A stretch of 55,561 bases of DNA, from contig NZ_RZQL01000012.1 of assembly GCF_003997935.1 (NCBI RefSeq), positions 1 through 55,561 of the forward strand, given 5' to 3'. The number at the start of each line of letters is the position of its first letter. Within the stretch, counting starts at the first letter, position 1. Below the pieces are notes generated by a model that searched no databases, was not told where the DNA came from, and saw only the letters and a program-made list of their open reading frames with translations. This DNA is from Mesorhizobium sp. M7A.F.Ca.US.006.01.1.1 (GTDB lineage: Bacteria; Pseudomonadota; Alphaproteobacteria; Rhizobiales; Rhizobiaceae). Positions 45,899-54,477 of the stretch are shown here, piece by piece. Both the position numbers and the translations under genes were made by a program.

Positions 45899-47212
45899 CT
45901 ACCCTGCCCGCTCGATGCGGATGACCTGCGGCTTGTCGGTCAGATGTCCGTCCTTGGTGATGCCATCGACGGCCTTGCGCACGGCGGCCTCCGTCGTCTC
46001 GTGGGTGACGAGGATCACCGTCTTCTGTGCCGCCGCCTCGCCGTTGACAGCGTGCTGGACGATCGATTCCAGCGAGATGTCGTTATCGGCCATGCGCTTG
46101 GCAATAGCGGCAAACACCCCGATGCGGTCATGCACGGTCAGCCGGATGAAGTAGCCGCCGGCATGGCTGCGCATCTGCGCCTTCTTGTAGGGTTTCAGCT
46201 CCTTCGTCGGCCGTCCGAAGACCGGACCATGCTGGAATCCTGGCCGGCTCTTGGCGATGTCGGCGATGTCGCCGATGACGGCCGATGCGGTGGCGTTGCC
46301 GCCAGCACCAGGGCCTGACAGCAGCAGCTCGCCCAGAATGTCGGTTTCGATCGCCACCGCATTGGTGACGCCATGCACCTGCGCGATGACCGACGCGGTC
46401 GGCACCATAGTCGGATGCACGCGCTGCTCGATGCCGCTCTCGGTGCGCTGGGCGACACCCAGCAACTTGATCCGGTAGCCGAGATCGGCGGCGGCGCGGA
46501 TGTCGGCCTGGGTGATGTTGGAAATGCCTTCCATGTAGATGTCGTTAGCGGCGATCCTGGTGCCGAAGGCAAGGCTGGTCAGGATCGACAGCTTGTGCGC
46601 GGTGTCGTGACCCTCGATGTCGAAGGTCGGATCGGCCTCGGCATAGCCCAGCCGCTGCGCGTCCTCCAGGCACTCGTCGAACGAGATGCCCTCGGCCTCC
46701 ATGCGGGTCAGGATGTAGTTGCAGGTGCCGTTGAGAATGCCGAACACGCGGGTCACCGAATTGCCGGCCATCGCCTCGCGCATCGTCTTGATGACCGGAA
46801 TGCCGCCCGCCACAGCCGCCTCGTAGTTGAGCAGCACGCCCTTCTTCTCGGCGATCTCGGCCAGCGCCACACCATGCTTGGCCAGCAGCGCCTTGTTGGC
46901 GGTGACGACGTGACGGCCGGCTTCGAGTGCCGCCTTCACCGATGAGCGCGCCGGACCCTCGTCGCCGCCGATCAGTTCGACGAAGACGTCGATTTCGGCG
47001 GTCTGCGCCATCTTGACCGGATCGTCGAACCACTTTGCCGAGCTGAGATCGACGCCGCGATCACGCTTCTGGTCGCGCGCCGAGACGGCGGTGACGATCA
47101 CGTCGCGGCCGCACTGGCGGGTCAGTTCCACAGCCTTGTCGCGCAGCACGCGCGCCACCGACGCGCCAACGGTGCCGAGGCCGGCAATTCCAACACGCAA
47201 TGCTTCAGCCAT
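45899..47212 (-). CDS. hom: Homoserine dehydrogenase
   Basis: 437 residues. The NAD(P)-binding motif GIAGLGTVGASVARVLRD is at the N-terminus, the catalytic domain has NYEAAVAGGIPVIKTMREAM, GILNGTCNYILTRMEAEGIS and EADPTFDIEGHDTAHKLSIL, and a C-terminal ACT domain reads YFIRLTVHDRIGVFAAIAKR, expected to mediate threonine feedback. It reduces aspartate semialdehyde to homoserine for threonine and methionine synthesis. It lies 47 bases downstream of an aminotransferase gene on the same strand. Confidence 0.97.
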   Translation of the reverse strand: MAEALRVGIAGLGTVGASVARVLRDKAVELTRQCGRDVIVTAVSARDQKRDRGVDLSSAKWFDDPVKMAQTAEIDVFVELIGGDEGPARSSVKAALEAGRHVVTANKALLAKHGVALAEIAEKKGVLLNYEAAVAGGIPVIKTMREAMAGNSVTRVFGILNGTCNYILTRMEAEGISFDECLEDAQRLGYAEADPTFDIEGHDTAHKLSILTSLAFGTRIAANDIYMEGISNITQADIRAAADLGYRIKLLGVAQRTESGIEQRVHPTMVPTASVIAQVHGVTNAVAIETDILGELLLSGPGAGGNATASAVIGDIADIAKSRPGFQHGPVFGRPTKELKPYKKAQMRSHAGGYFIRLTVHDRIGVFAAIAKRMADNDISLESIVQHAVNGEAAAQKTVILVTHETTEAAVRKAVDGITKDGHLTDKPQVIRIERAG

Positions 47213-47259
47213 GTCCGGCGACGTCCCTCAAAGTCAGATCGAATTTGCGTGCGGCAAGC

Positions 47260-48477
47260 TTACCGGTGAGCGGAGAGCGGCACGACATTGTTGGGCTGCT
47301 TGGCGCTGGTCGACAGGAAGCGCTTGATATTGCGCGCCGCCTGCCGGATCCTGTGCTCGTTCTCGACCAGAGCGACGCGCACGAATTCGTCGCCATGCTC
47401 GCCGAAGCCGACACCGGGCGCCACGGCCACGTCGGCATGCTCGATGAGCAGCTTGGAGAATTCGAGCGAGCCGAGATGCTTGAACGGCTCCGGGATAGGC
47501 GCCCAGGCGAACATCGAGGCCGCCGGTGCAGGAATGGTCCAGCCGGCGCGGCCGAAGGCGTCGACCATCACGTCGCGGCGTTTATGGTAGATGTCGCGCA
47601 CCTCGGCGATGTCGGCGCCGTCGCCGTTGAGCGCGTGCGCCGCCGCCACCTGGATAGGCGTGAAGGCGCCGTAATCGAGGTAGGACTTCACCCGCGTCAG
47701 CGCCGAGATCAGCCGCTCGTTGCCGACGGCAAAGCCCATGCGCCAACCGGGCATGGAGAAGGTCTTCGACATCGAGGTGAATTCGACGCAAACGTCGATC
47801 GCGCCAGGCACCTGCAGCACCGAAGGCGGCGGATTGCCGTCGAAATAGATCTCCGAATAGGCAAGGTCGGACAGGATGATGATGTCGTTCTTCTTGGCGA
47901 AGGCGACCACATCCTTGTAGAAATCGAGCGAGGCGACCAGCGCCGTCGGGTTCGACGGATAGTTGAGGATCAGCGCCAGCGGCTTCGGGATCGAATGCTT
48001 GACGCCGCGCTCGAGCGCCGGGATGAAACCGTCGTCCGGCTCCACCTGCAGCGAGCGGATGACGCCACCCGACATGATGAAGCCGAAGGCATGGATCGGA
48101 TAGGTCGGGTTCGGGCACAGGATCACGTCGCCGGGGGCCGTGATCGCCTGCGCCATGTTGGCGAAGCCTTCCTTCGAGCCAAGCGTGGCCACCACTTGCG
48201 TGTCGGGATTGAGCTTCACGCCGAAGCGCCTGCTATAGTAGGCGGCCTGGGCGCGGCGCAGGCCCGGAATGCCGCGCGACGAGGAATAGCGATGCGTGCG
48301 CGGGTCGCGCACGACCTCGCACAATTTGTCGACGATAGCCTTGGGCGTCGGCAGGTCCGGATTGCCCATGCCGAGGTCGATGATGTCGGCGCCACGCGAT
48401 CGGGCGCTGGCCTTGAGCCGGTTGACCTGCTCGAACACGTAAGGCGGAAGCCGGCGAACCTTGTGAAATTCTTCCAT
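47260..48477 (-). CDS. Class I aminotransferase, AlaC/LL-diaminopimelate aminotransferase-like
   Basis: 405 residues. PLP enzyme motifs include RGADIIDLGMGNPDLPTPKA, HRYSSSRGIPGLRRAQAAYY, ILNYPSNPTALVASLDFYKD, the PLP lysine in FTSMSKTFSMPGWRMGFAVG, and a substrate-binding arginine in FVRVALVENEHRIRQAARNI. The branch includes alanine aminotransferase AlaC and enzymes often annotated as LL-diaminopimelate aminotransferase. It precedes hom, which would suit a role in aspartate-family amino acid supply. The specific amino donor is not decided. Confidence 0.9.
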   Translation of the reverse strand: MEEFHKVRRLPPYVFEQVNRLKASARSRGADIIDLGMGNPDLPTPKAIVDKLCEVVRDPRTHRYSSSRGIPGLRRAQAAYYSRRFGVKLNPDTQVVATLGSKEGFANMAQAITAPGDVILCPNPTYPIHAFGFIMSGGVIRSLQVEPDDGFIPALERGVKHSIPKPLALILNYPSNPTALVASLDFYKDVVAFAKKNDIIILSDLAYSEIYFDGNPPPSVLQVPGAIDVCVEFTSMSKTFSMPGWRMGFAVGNERLISALTRVKSYLDYGAFTPIQVAAAHALNGDGADIAEVRDIYHKRRDVMVDAFGRAGWTIPAPAASMFAWAPIPEPFKHLGSLEFSKLLIEHADVAVAPGVGFGEHGDEFVRVALVENEHRIRQAARNIKRFLSTSAKQPNNVVPLSAHR

Positions 48478-48521
48478 GGCAGTTCCAGACAGCGAAGGGG
48501 TGTTGGGCGCGCGCTATATAC

Positions 48522-48914
48522 TTATTTGCAGGTAGGGTCGAGGGCGGGGTCGCATTTGGCTTCGATCTGCTTCAGCGTTTCGTCGCCATGCTTCTTGGCC
48601 AGATCCGTCAGCGCCGCCTGGTTGGCGACCTTGGGGCCGCCGCCCTTTGCCGCCTGCGCATTCTCATCCGCCTTCAATTGCGCGAGCTTGGCGTTCTTCT
48701 CGGCTTCGGTGAACTGAGGCGCCGCCACTTGCGGCTTGATGTTCAGGTTCGGAAAGGTGCCGGTATCCTTCGGCCCCGTACCCGCAGCGACCGGCGTCGG
48801 GCCATTCGTGTTGGCGCTCGAGCACCCGGCAATCCCGATGAGGACGATCGCCGCGCCGATGCGGCAAAAACGTCCGGCACCGAAAAAAGCAGTCTCGCCA
48901 ATATTAATCGTCAT
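48522..48914 (-). CDS. Small lipoprotein
   Basis: 130 residues from ATG 48914 (MTINIGETAFFGAGRFCRIG); the longer frame to 48968 is less likely. The signal ends in lipobox GIAGC, giving a mature start CSSANTNG. A proline/glycine-rich linker is followed by a helical AEKNAKLAQLKADENAQAAK and NQAALTDLAKKHGDETLKQI region with two C-terminal cysteines (AKCDPALDPTCK). I recognise no domain. It is divergent from phaC and codirectional with the aminotransferase. Confidence 0.75.
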   Translation of the reverse strand: MTINIGETAFFGAGRFCRIGAAIVLIGIAGCSSANTNGPTPVAAGTGPKDTGTFPNLNIKPQVAAPQFTEAEKNAKLAQLKADENAQAAKGGGPKVANQAALTDLAKKHGDETLKQIEAKCDPALDPTCK

Positions 48915-49011
48915 ATTGTTTCCTTGGCAGCCGAGGTAGAGCGAGATTGGCCCAGTCGGATGTCCCATGTTAATATGTCAAGAAAAGGCCTCGGGAGGAA
49001 CCCCGCCAACC

Positions 49012-50847
49012 ATGTCCAAAACACCCGATTCGGGCAAAGCGGAAGATGACGAGCCTTCGACCGTCGAGCAATATCTGGTGAAGGACCCGGAACGCTTCGC
49101 CCTGAACATGGCGCGCATGATCGAGCAAGCCGGCAAGGCCGCTTCCGCCTGGGCCGAGCCGCGCGAAAAAGGCGACGTACGCGACCATGTGGCCGAGCCC
49201 GTCGTCGATATGGTGAAGACCTTTTCCAAGCTCAGCGAATACTGGCTTGCCGATCCGCAGCGCGCGCTGGAAGCGCAGACGCGGCTGTTCTCCGGCTATA
49301 TGACGGTCTGGGCCAACGCCATTCAGCGTACCAGCAACGCCGCGCAAGACACCGAAGACGCGGTCAAGCCGGAGCGCGGCGACAAGCGCTTCCTCGACCC
49401 GGAATGGGGCCGCAACGCCTTCTTCGATTTCCTCAAGCAGGCCTATCTCGTCACCTCGCGCTGGGCGGCCGATCTGGTCGAGCACGCCGAAGGTCTTGAC
49501 GAGCACACCCGCCACAAGGCCGGCTTTTACGTCAAGCAGGTGTCCAACGCCATCTCGCCGTCGAATTTCATCCTGACCAATCCGGAACTGTTCCGTGAAA
49601 CCGTCGCCTCGAACGGCGAAAACCTGGTGCGCGGCATGAAGATGCTGGCTGAGGACATCGCCGCCGGCAAGGGCGACCTGAAGCTGCGGCAGGCCGACTA
49701 CTCGCCCTTCGAGATCGGCAGGAACATCGCCACCACTCCCGGCAAGGTGGTCGGCCGCAGCGACGTCGCCGAAATCATCCAGTACGACCCGGCGACCGAG
49801 ACGGTGCTCAAGCGGCCCCTGCTGATCTGCCCGCCATGGATCAACAAATTCTACATCCTCGATCTGAACCCGCAGAAATCCTTCATTCGCTGGGCGGTTG
49901 AACAGGGCCACACCGTGTTCGTCATCTCCTGGATCAATCCGGACGAGCGCCACGGCACCAAGAGCTGGGAAGCCTATATCCGCGAGGGTCTGCAATACGG
50001 CCTCGACACGGTCGAGAAGGCCACCGGAGAACGCGACGTCAACGCGATCGGCTATTGCGTCGGAGGCACGCTTTTGGCGGCGGCACTGGCGCTGATGGCG
50101 CAAGAGCGCGACGACCGCATCAAGTCGGCGACCTTCTTCACCACGCAGGTCGACTTCACCCATGCCGGCGACCTGAAGGTGTTCGTCGACGAAGAACAGG
50201 TCGCCGCTGTGGAAAAGTCGATGAGCGAAAAAGGCTATCTCGACGGCACCAAGATGGCGACCGCCTTCAACATGCTGCGCTCAGGCGACCTGATCTGGCC
50301 CTATGTCGTCAACAACTACATGCGCGGCAAGGATCCCCTGCCCTTCGACCTGCTCTACTGGAATGCCGATTCCACCCGTATGGCCGCAGCCAATCACTCT
50401 TTCTACCTGCGCAACTGCTATCTTGAGAACAACCTTTCGCAAGGCACGATGCAACTGGCGGGCCACACGGTCTCGCTCGGCGACATCACCATCCCGGTCT
50501 ACAACCTTGCCTCCAAGGAAGATCACATCGCGCCAGCGCTTTCGGTGTTCCTCGGCTCGAAATATTTCGGCGGCACGGTCGAGTATGTGATGGCCGGGTC
50601 GGGCCATATCGCCGGTGTCGTCAATCCGCCGGCATCCAACAAATACCAATATTGGACCGGGGGCACGCCGACGGGTGACTTCAGCCAGTGGATAGCCAAC
50701 GCCACCGACCATCCAGGATCCTGGTGGCCGCACTGGCAAGACTGGATAGAGGCCAAGGACAACACCCGCGTGCCTGCCCGCAAACCGGGCAAGCATATGA
50801 AAACCTTGGGTGATGCTCCCGGCACCTATGTGAAGGTCCGTGTGTAA
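49012..50847 (+). CDS. phaC: Class I poly(3-hydroxyalkanoate) synthase
   Basis: 611 residues from ATG 49012, with GGGAGGAAC upstream. The N-terminal PhaC domain (WAEPREKGDVRDHVAEPVVD, WLADPQRALEAQTRLFSGYM) precedes the alpha/beta hydrolase domain with LKRPLLICPPWINKFYILDL, the lipase-like box AIGYCVGGTLLAAALALMAQ whose cysteine (about residue 349) is the nucleophile, NLASKEDHIAPALSVF with the catalytic aspartate, and GSGHIAGVVNPPASNKYQYW with the histidine. It polymerises 3-hydroxyacyl-CoA on carbon storage granules. No phaR or phasin gene is adjacent in the window. Confidence 0.97.
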   Translation: MSKTPDSGKAEDDEPSTVEQYLVKDPERFALNMARMIEQAGKAASAWAEPREKGDVRDHVAEPVVDMVKTFSKLSEYWLADPQRALEAQTRLFSGYMTVWANAIQRTSNAAQDTEDAVKPERGDKRFLDPEWGRNAFFDFLKQAYLVTSRWAADLVEHAEGLDEHTRHKAGFYVKQVSNAISPSNFILTNPELFRETVASNGENLVRGMKMLAEDIAAGKGDLKLRQADYSPFEIGRNIATTPGKVVGRSDVAEIIQYDPATETVLKRPLLICPPWINKFYILDLNPQKSFIRWAVEQGHTVFVISWINPDERHGTKSWEAYIREGLQYGLDTVEKATGERDVNAIGYCVGGTLLAAALALMAQERDDRIKSATFFTTQVDFTHAGDLKVFVDEEQVAAVEKSMSEKGYLDGTKMATAFNMLRSGDLIWPYVVNNYMRGKDPLPFDLLYWNADSTRMAAANHSFYLRNCYLENNLSQGTMQLAGHTVSLGDITIPVYNLASKEDHIAPALSVFLGSKYFGGTVEYVMAGSGHIAGVVNPPASNKYQYWTGGTPTGDFSQWIANATDHPGSWWPHWQDWIEAKDNTRVPARKPGKHMKTLGDAPGTYVKVRV

Positions 50848-51063
50848 CGGACTGTAATGTGTGGTGAGTTGACGGGCCGCTAAAAGCGGGCGAAATGGTG
50901 TCGTCAACCATCAAGCGGCCGTAATTCGGCAATCACCGCAAAAATACTTTCAGGCTTGCGGATTTGACACAGGTCTCGTTTCCGGATCGGAGACAAAGGT
51001 CACCTTGGCACCGACGAATGCGTGCGGCACCAAGGATATACCGACCGGGCATCGAGGGGGAAT

Positions 51064-52302
51064 TTGACTTTGAAATCAGCAGGATGGAGCCTCGCAAAGG
51101 GAGAACGCCGCGCCATTGTGGCAGCGCTCTGCTCCTTGCTTCTGGCCTCCTGCACTTCGGCTGGCGACCCGACAATGTCGGTCGGAATGCCCGGTTACAA
51201 TGCCACCGCATCCGACATAAGCGCTGCCTCCAGCGGCAAGGCAATCGTCACTTCCGATTCGACCGAGCAGACGACCGTGATGACGGCGAGCGATACGGCG
51301 CTGCCTGAAAAGGCCGCCTATGTGCCTATGTCCAAACCGGGAGCTGCCTTTCCGCTGACCACGCCGGCGGGCGCCGAAACCATCGTTGGAAACACGCCGC
51401 AGTCGCTGACGCAGCAGGCACAGACCGCGCAGCAGACCGACGCGGTCGCCCAGCAGATTGCCGCGGCCGACGGCGACGTGGCGGCGCCGAAGCCCGCCGC
51501 CGCTCCGGCCATGAACAACCCGGTCTATGTGACGGCTGGCGAGATGCCGCAGGCCGAAGCACCAAAGAAGAAAGGCTTCCTGGCCTCGATGTTTGGCGCA
51601 ACGCCAGCCTCGGCGACACCAGCCCCCCTCATCAGCAACGCCCGGACGGATGAGCAGCCCCCGGCGCAGGCAAAAGCGTCGCCAGCAGCGGCAAAGCCGA
51701 TCATCACGCTTGCCTCGGCCAATTCCACGGCCAAGCCGGTGCAGCTGGCTTCGATCGGCGGCGATACCGGCCACGTCACTGGCAGCGATGCCCTGCCCGG
51801 CGTGCGCCAGACGGCCCTGTTCGAGATCAAGCGCAAGTCCGGCCTCGATGACGAAAGCGACGTCGACCTCAACGAGGATGAGGGGCCGGTCGGCGGTTCC
51901 TATCAGGTTGCGTCCGCCGCCGGCATGGCCCGGTTGGCACCCAACGGGCTGCTCAAACAGAACGAAAGCGTCGATGTGGCCTGCCTGAAGCCGTCGCTGG
52001 TGCGCGTGCTGAAGACGATCGAAGGCCACTACGGCCGCAAGATGACGGTGACGTCAGGCTATCGCGACCCGGCCCGCAACCGGCGCGCCAACGGCGCCAA
52101 AAATTCGCTGCACATGTATTGCGCCGCCGCCGACATCCAGGTGCCCGGCGTTTCGAAATGGGAGCTGGCGAGCTACATCAGGACCATGCCCGGCCGCGGC
52201 GGCGTCGGCACATACTGCCACACGGAATCGGTTCACGTCGACGTCGGTCCCGAGCGCGACTGGAACTGGCGCTGCCGCCGGCGCAGCGGCGGTGACGGCT
52301 AG
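51064..52302 (+). CDS. DUF882/YcbK-family peptidase M15-like lipoprotein
   Basis: 412 residues starting at TTG 51064, preceded by GAGGGGGAA; no ATG gives a proper signal. The signal ends in lipobox LLASC. A long low-complexity region rich in Ala, Pro and Thr (residues about 40-270) is followed by the peptidase domain: VACLKPSLVRVLKTIEGHYG, VTSGYRDPARNRRANGAKNS, LHMYCAAADIQVPGVSKWEL and TYCHTESVHVDVGPERDWNW, with the His and Asp metal ligands. DUF882 proteins resemble D,D-carboxypeptidases acting on murein cross-links. It is probably anchored in the outer membrane or inner membrane. Confidence 0.87.
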   Translation: MTLKSAGWSLAKGERRAIVAALCSLLLASCTSAGDPTMSVGMPGYNATASDISAASSGKAIVTSDSTEQTTVMTASDTALPEKAAYVPMSKPGAAFPLTTPAGAETIVGNTPQSLTQQAQTAQQTDAVAQQIAAADGDVAAPKPAAAPAMNNPVYVTAGEMPQAEAPKKKGFLASMFGATPASATPAPLISNARTDEQPPAQAKASPAAAKPIITLASANSTAKPVQLASIGGDTGHVTGSDALPGVRQTALFEIKRKSGLDDESDVDLNEDEGPVGGSYQVASAAGMARLAPNGLLKQNESVDVACLKPSLVRVLKTIEGHYGRKMTVTSGYRDPARNRRANGAKNSLHMYCAAADIQVPGVSKWELASYIRTMPGRGGVGTYCHTESVHVDVGPERDWNWRCRRRSGGDG

Positions 52303-52547
52303 CAGCGCAGATCTGAGATCTGCTGGCGGCCAAGATCGTTCCGTTGGGCATTCCGAATATCGGATTGGCCGAGGCCTTCCCAACTTCATCATTCCGGAGC
52401 AGAGCGATGTGGCGTCCCTGCTAATCGTCAAGCTCGTCAACCCTCGGGAAATCGTTGATTTGGCAGGCCCGGAAAAAAGTTGTCCAAGGTGGCACCTGAC
52501 GGGTTGCCGGTTGCGCACAACGCCAGTATAAGCCGCTTCGTCTGAGC

Positions 52548-52622
52548 GCGCCCATCGTCTAGCGGTTAGGACACCGCCCTTTCACGGCGGTAACAGGGGT
52601 TCGATTCCCCTTGGGCGTACCA
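52548..52622 (+). tRNA. tRNA-Glu (anticodon TTC)
   Basis: Cloverleaf: acceptor GCGCCCA pairs with TGGGCGT, followed by discriminator A and encoded CCA at 52620-52622; the D arm lies around TCTAGCGGTTAGGA; the anticodon stem-loop CCGCCCTTTCACGGCGG carries TTC at 52581-52583; and the T arm is AGGGGTTCGATTCCCCT. The first acceptor pair is G-T. It decodes GAA/GAG. It follows the DUF882 gene by 245 bases and precedes a gene-poor region. Confidence 0.97.
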
Positions 52623-52756
52623 GAAAAATTTGCGTTTGGCGCAAACCTCCCTCCCAATGTTGGCCAATTTCCCTTGGCTCTGCTGCTGTCTTCAACTGAC
52701 GCGCAGTCTTCCGCGATCACACCATAGGCTCACGCGGTCACACGGCTCATAATCCT

Positions 52757-52832
52757 GCTACAAAGTGGTCGATTCCTCAGGGATGTAGCCGCTCCAAGAG
52801 CCCGCCGCAGGTCGCCCCCGTGGCGGGCTTTT
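52757..52832 (+). ncRNA. Candidate structured small RNA ending in a terminator
   Basis: In the 377 bases between tRNA-Glu and the next gene (52623-52999), GCTACA at 52757-52762 pairs perfectly with TGTAGC at 52784-52789 around a 21-base loop. Ten bases later comes a strong GC-rich hairpin, AGCCCGCC at 52799-52806 with GGCGGGCT at 52822-52829, directly followed by TTTT. The terminator is 177 bases from the tRNA 3' end, more than needed for tRNA processing, so an independent transcript is possible. No promoter could be assigned and no protein-coding frame is convincing here. A tRNA read-through terminator is the alternative. Confidence 0.35.
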
Positions 52833-52999
52833 CATTGCACGGTCGAGTTAGGCTTTCACGGCACCGACAACGGGAGAAGACCAGCAGTGGTAAGTCTCCG
52901 TATTTGCCTGGTTTGCGTGCGGGAGCCTACCTGAAACGGGGTGCCCGCCGATCAAGACGACCGTCTTCAGCGCTTCAACCGGCATCCGCCAATGCGAAG

Positions 53000-53242
53000 T
53001 CAAAAGCCTGTTATAATCCACGGATTGGAGTCGTATCCAAGACGCGGCTCTGCCTTTGCGCCGCTATCTTCCGATTTGGCGGTTCCGGTGAAACCGCAGT
53101 CCAGATTTGGAACGGGCTTCTTGGCTGACGGGTTGGTGGAACACAAGGTGGCGGCGTCACTGACCGCCGCCTTCTTTTCCTTGGCAACAGCGACACCAGT
53201 CGCAGCGAAAACGACAGCCGCGCAGAATATAGCTACTCTCAT
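53000..53242 (-). CDS. Small secreted protein
   Basis: 80 residues from ATG 53242. The signal peptide MRVAIFCAAVVFAATGVAVA is ideal in length and ends in a likely cleavage site before KEKK. The mature part, about 60 residues, includes ATLCSTNPSAKKPVPNLDCG, with two cysteines that may form a disulfide, and ends RLGYDSNPWIITGF. A GGGGG-rich ribosome binding site lies upstream and an AT-rich stretch at 53285-53325 may hold the promoter. I do not know the family. Confidence 0.65.
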   Translation of the reverse strand: MRVAIFCAAVVFAATGVAVAKEKKAAVSDAATLCSTNPSAKKPVPNLDCGFTGTAKSEDSGAKAEPRLGYDSNPWIITGF

Positions 53243-53438
53243 TGGAACCCCCACATTGCATCCGACAGATCGTCGGACATGACGTAACGTCACCTTAATA
53301 TTAGCATTAATGAATATATAATCCAGCCCCATGCCCATCAAAAGCAGGCCGAGTGCCGAGCTTGCATCGCGGACCGCTAAAACCGATGCCATCTGGACAC
53401 CAGCCGGCATGAGTCGCATTCTGCTCGTGGGAGAGGGA

Positions 53439-53601
53439 CGTGGATCAACAAAACACAGGGGCTGATCAGGCCAAACGCTGGCGAGACCGGGCCCTGCGCG
53501 GTCGCCGGAGGCGTCTGTCACACAACATCGTGTCGTGGGCGCTGATCCTGATGGCTATAGCCATTCTCGGTGGTCTGATCACGCTCAAAGCGTACAAGTG
53601 A
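53439..53601 (+). pseudogene. Small single-helix membrane protein, apparently frameshifted
   Basis: GTG 53439 has a good GGGAGAGGGA ribosome binding site and reads VDQQNTG, but meets TGA at 53463. Skipping one G in GGGG (53457-53460) would join it to a frame that reads ADQAKRWRDRALRGRRRRLS, HNIVSWALILMAIAILGGLI and TLKAYK, ending at TGA 53599-53601. The result would be a 53-residue basic protein with one membrane helix, a common small-protein type. As sequenced no start codon serves the downstream part. Confidence 0.45.
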
Positions 53602-53636
53602 GCAGAGCCCGGCGCGCGAGGCTATCAGGCCACAGC

Positions 53637-54044
53637 CTAGCCGCCGCCAAGCAGCGGCACGGTAACGGTTGTCGCGTAGTTGATGGGGAAGGAACTGAAA
53701 TAGGGGAAGTCGATGACGAAAGCATAGGCGGCGGTCAGATGCGCCATGCGGAAGCCGCCGCTCACCGGGTCGATGGCGATCGTGACGTTCACGTCCTTGA
53801 ACCCCAAGGCCTGCAATTTCTGCGTGGCGATCGATTGAATGTCGGCCTGGGTCAGCGTGTTCTTAAGCTGCAGCGAGCGCGCTGACGTCTCCAGCGTATA
53901 GCGAACACTGGAGACCGAGTGCATCGACCAGCCAAAGGCGAATATTCCGAACAGCAGCATGACAAGGAAGGGCGCGATCAGCGCGAACTCCAGCCCCGCC
54001 CCGCCCGATCCATCCCGCCGGAACGCGCTTACTCTAGCGGACAC
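53637..54044 (-). CDS. TadE-like pseudopilin of the Tad system
   Basis: 135 residues from GTG 54044; the start overlaps the previous gene by 11 bases and the longer upstream frame is a shadow. After a basic lead, [20 protein letters not shown] matches the TadE/prepilin hydrophobic segment with its conserved glutamate, and the rest ([32 protein letters not shown]) is a beta-rich periplasmic domain. TadE-type proteins are minor pseudopilins needed for Flp pilus assembly. They require a prepilin peptidase, none of which is encoded in this window. Confidence 0.88.
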   Translation of the reverse strand: MSARVSAFRRDGSGGAGLEFALIAPFLVMLLFGIFAFGWSMHSVSSVRYTLETSARSLQLKNTLTQADIQSIATQKLQALGFKDVNVTIAIDPVSGGFRMAHLTAAYAFVIDFPYFSSFPINYATTVTVPLLGGG

Positions 54045-54474
54045 GGATCGTCTCCTGGTGACCGATGACGGTGGAAGTGGCAAAGGCGCCGAAGGCAATT
54101 GGCGGCACCCAGGTGCCCGATGCCTGTATCTGGACATAGACCGCTGGCACCTTCGGCCCACTGCACATGGTGGAAGCGTCGACCACGGTTGTCCCGCACA
54201 TACGGATGTGGCTTAGCGTGACCTGGCCGTCTTCCGGCCGATTTTCCCAACTCGCAATGGCAAGGGCCTGGGTCGCCGCATCATCGGTCGATCCGCTCAT
54301 GACCAGGTTCGCGGCGGTCTTCACACCGGCGCGCATCGACAGTGAACTCGTTACGTAGGACCAGCCGTCCAGAATACCAAGCAGCACCAGGCACAGAATG
54401 GGCAGCACCATCGCGAACTCGACCGCCGCAACGCCCGCATCATCGCCAAGGATGGGCATCGATCGGCGCCCCAC
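54034..54474 (-). CDS. TadE/TadF-like pseudopilin
   Basis: 146 residues. [20 protein letters not shown] is the TadE prepilin-like segment, followed by [20 protein letters not shown] and a periplasmic part with one CG/CS cysteine pair ([20 protein letters not shown]) and a [16 protein letters not shown] region. It starts three bases after the stop of the TadG-like gene and overlaps the next pseudopilin gene by 11 bases, so the three genes form one operon. The Tad platform and secretin genes lie about 32 kb to the left. Confidence 0.88.
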   Translation of the reverse strand: MGRRSMPILGDDAGVAAVEFAMVLPILCLVLLGILDGWSYVTSSLSMRAGVKTAANLVMSGSTDDAATQALAIASWENRPEDGQVTLSHIRMCGTTVVDASTMCSGPKVPAVYVQIQASGTWVPPIAFGAFATSTVIGHQETIRVR

Positions 54475-54477
54475 GAG

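Noticed and set aside
53295..53310. TTAA-N8-TTAA sequence upstream of the small secreted gene, considered as a CtrA site
   Set aside because: The CtrA consensus needs a seven-base spacer; this has eight, in an AT-rich promoter-like stretch.
52548..53636. Possible integrated element at tRNA-Glu
   Set aside because: No integrase, no repeated tRNA 3' end and no phage or plasmid genes are seen downstream within the window.
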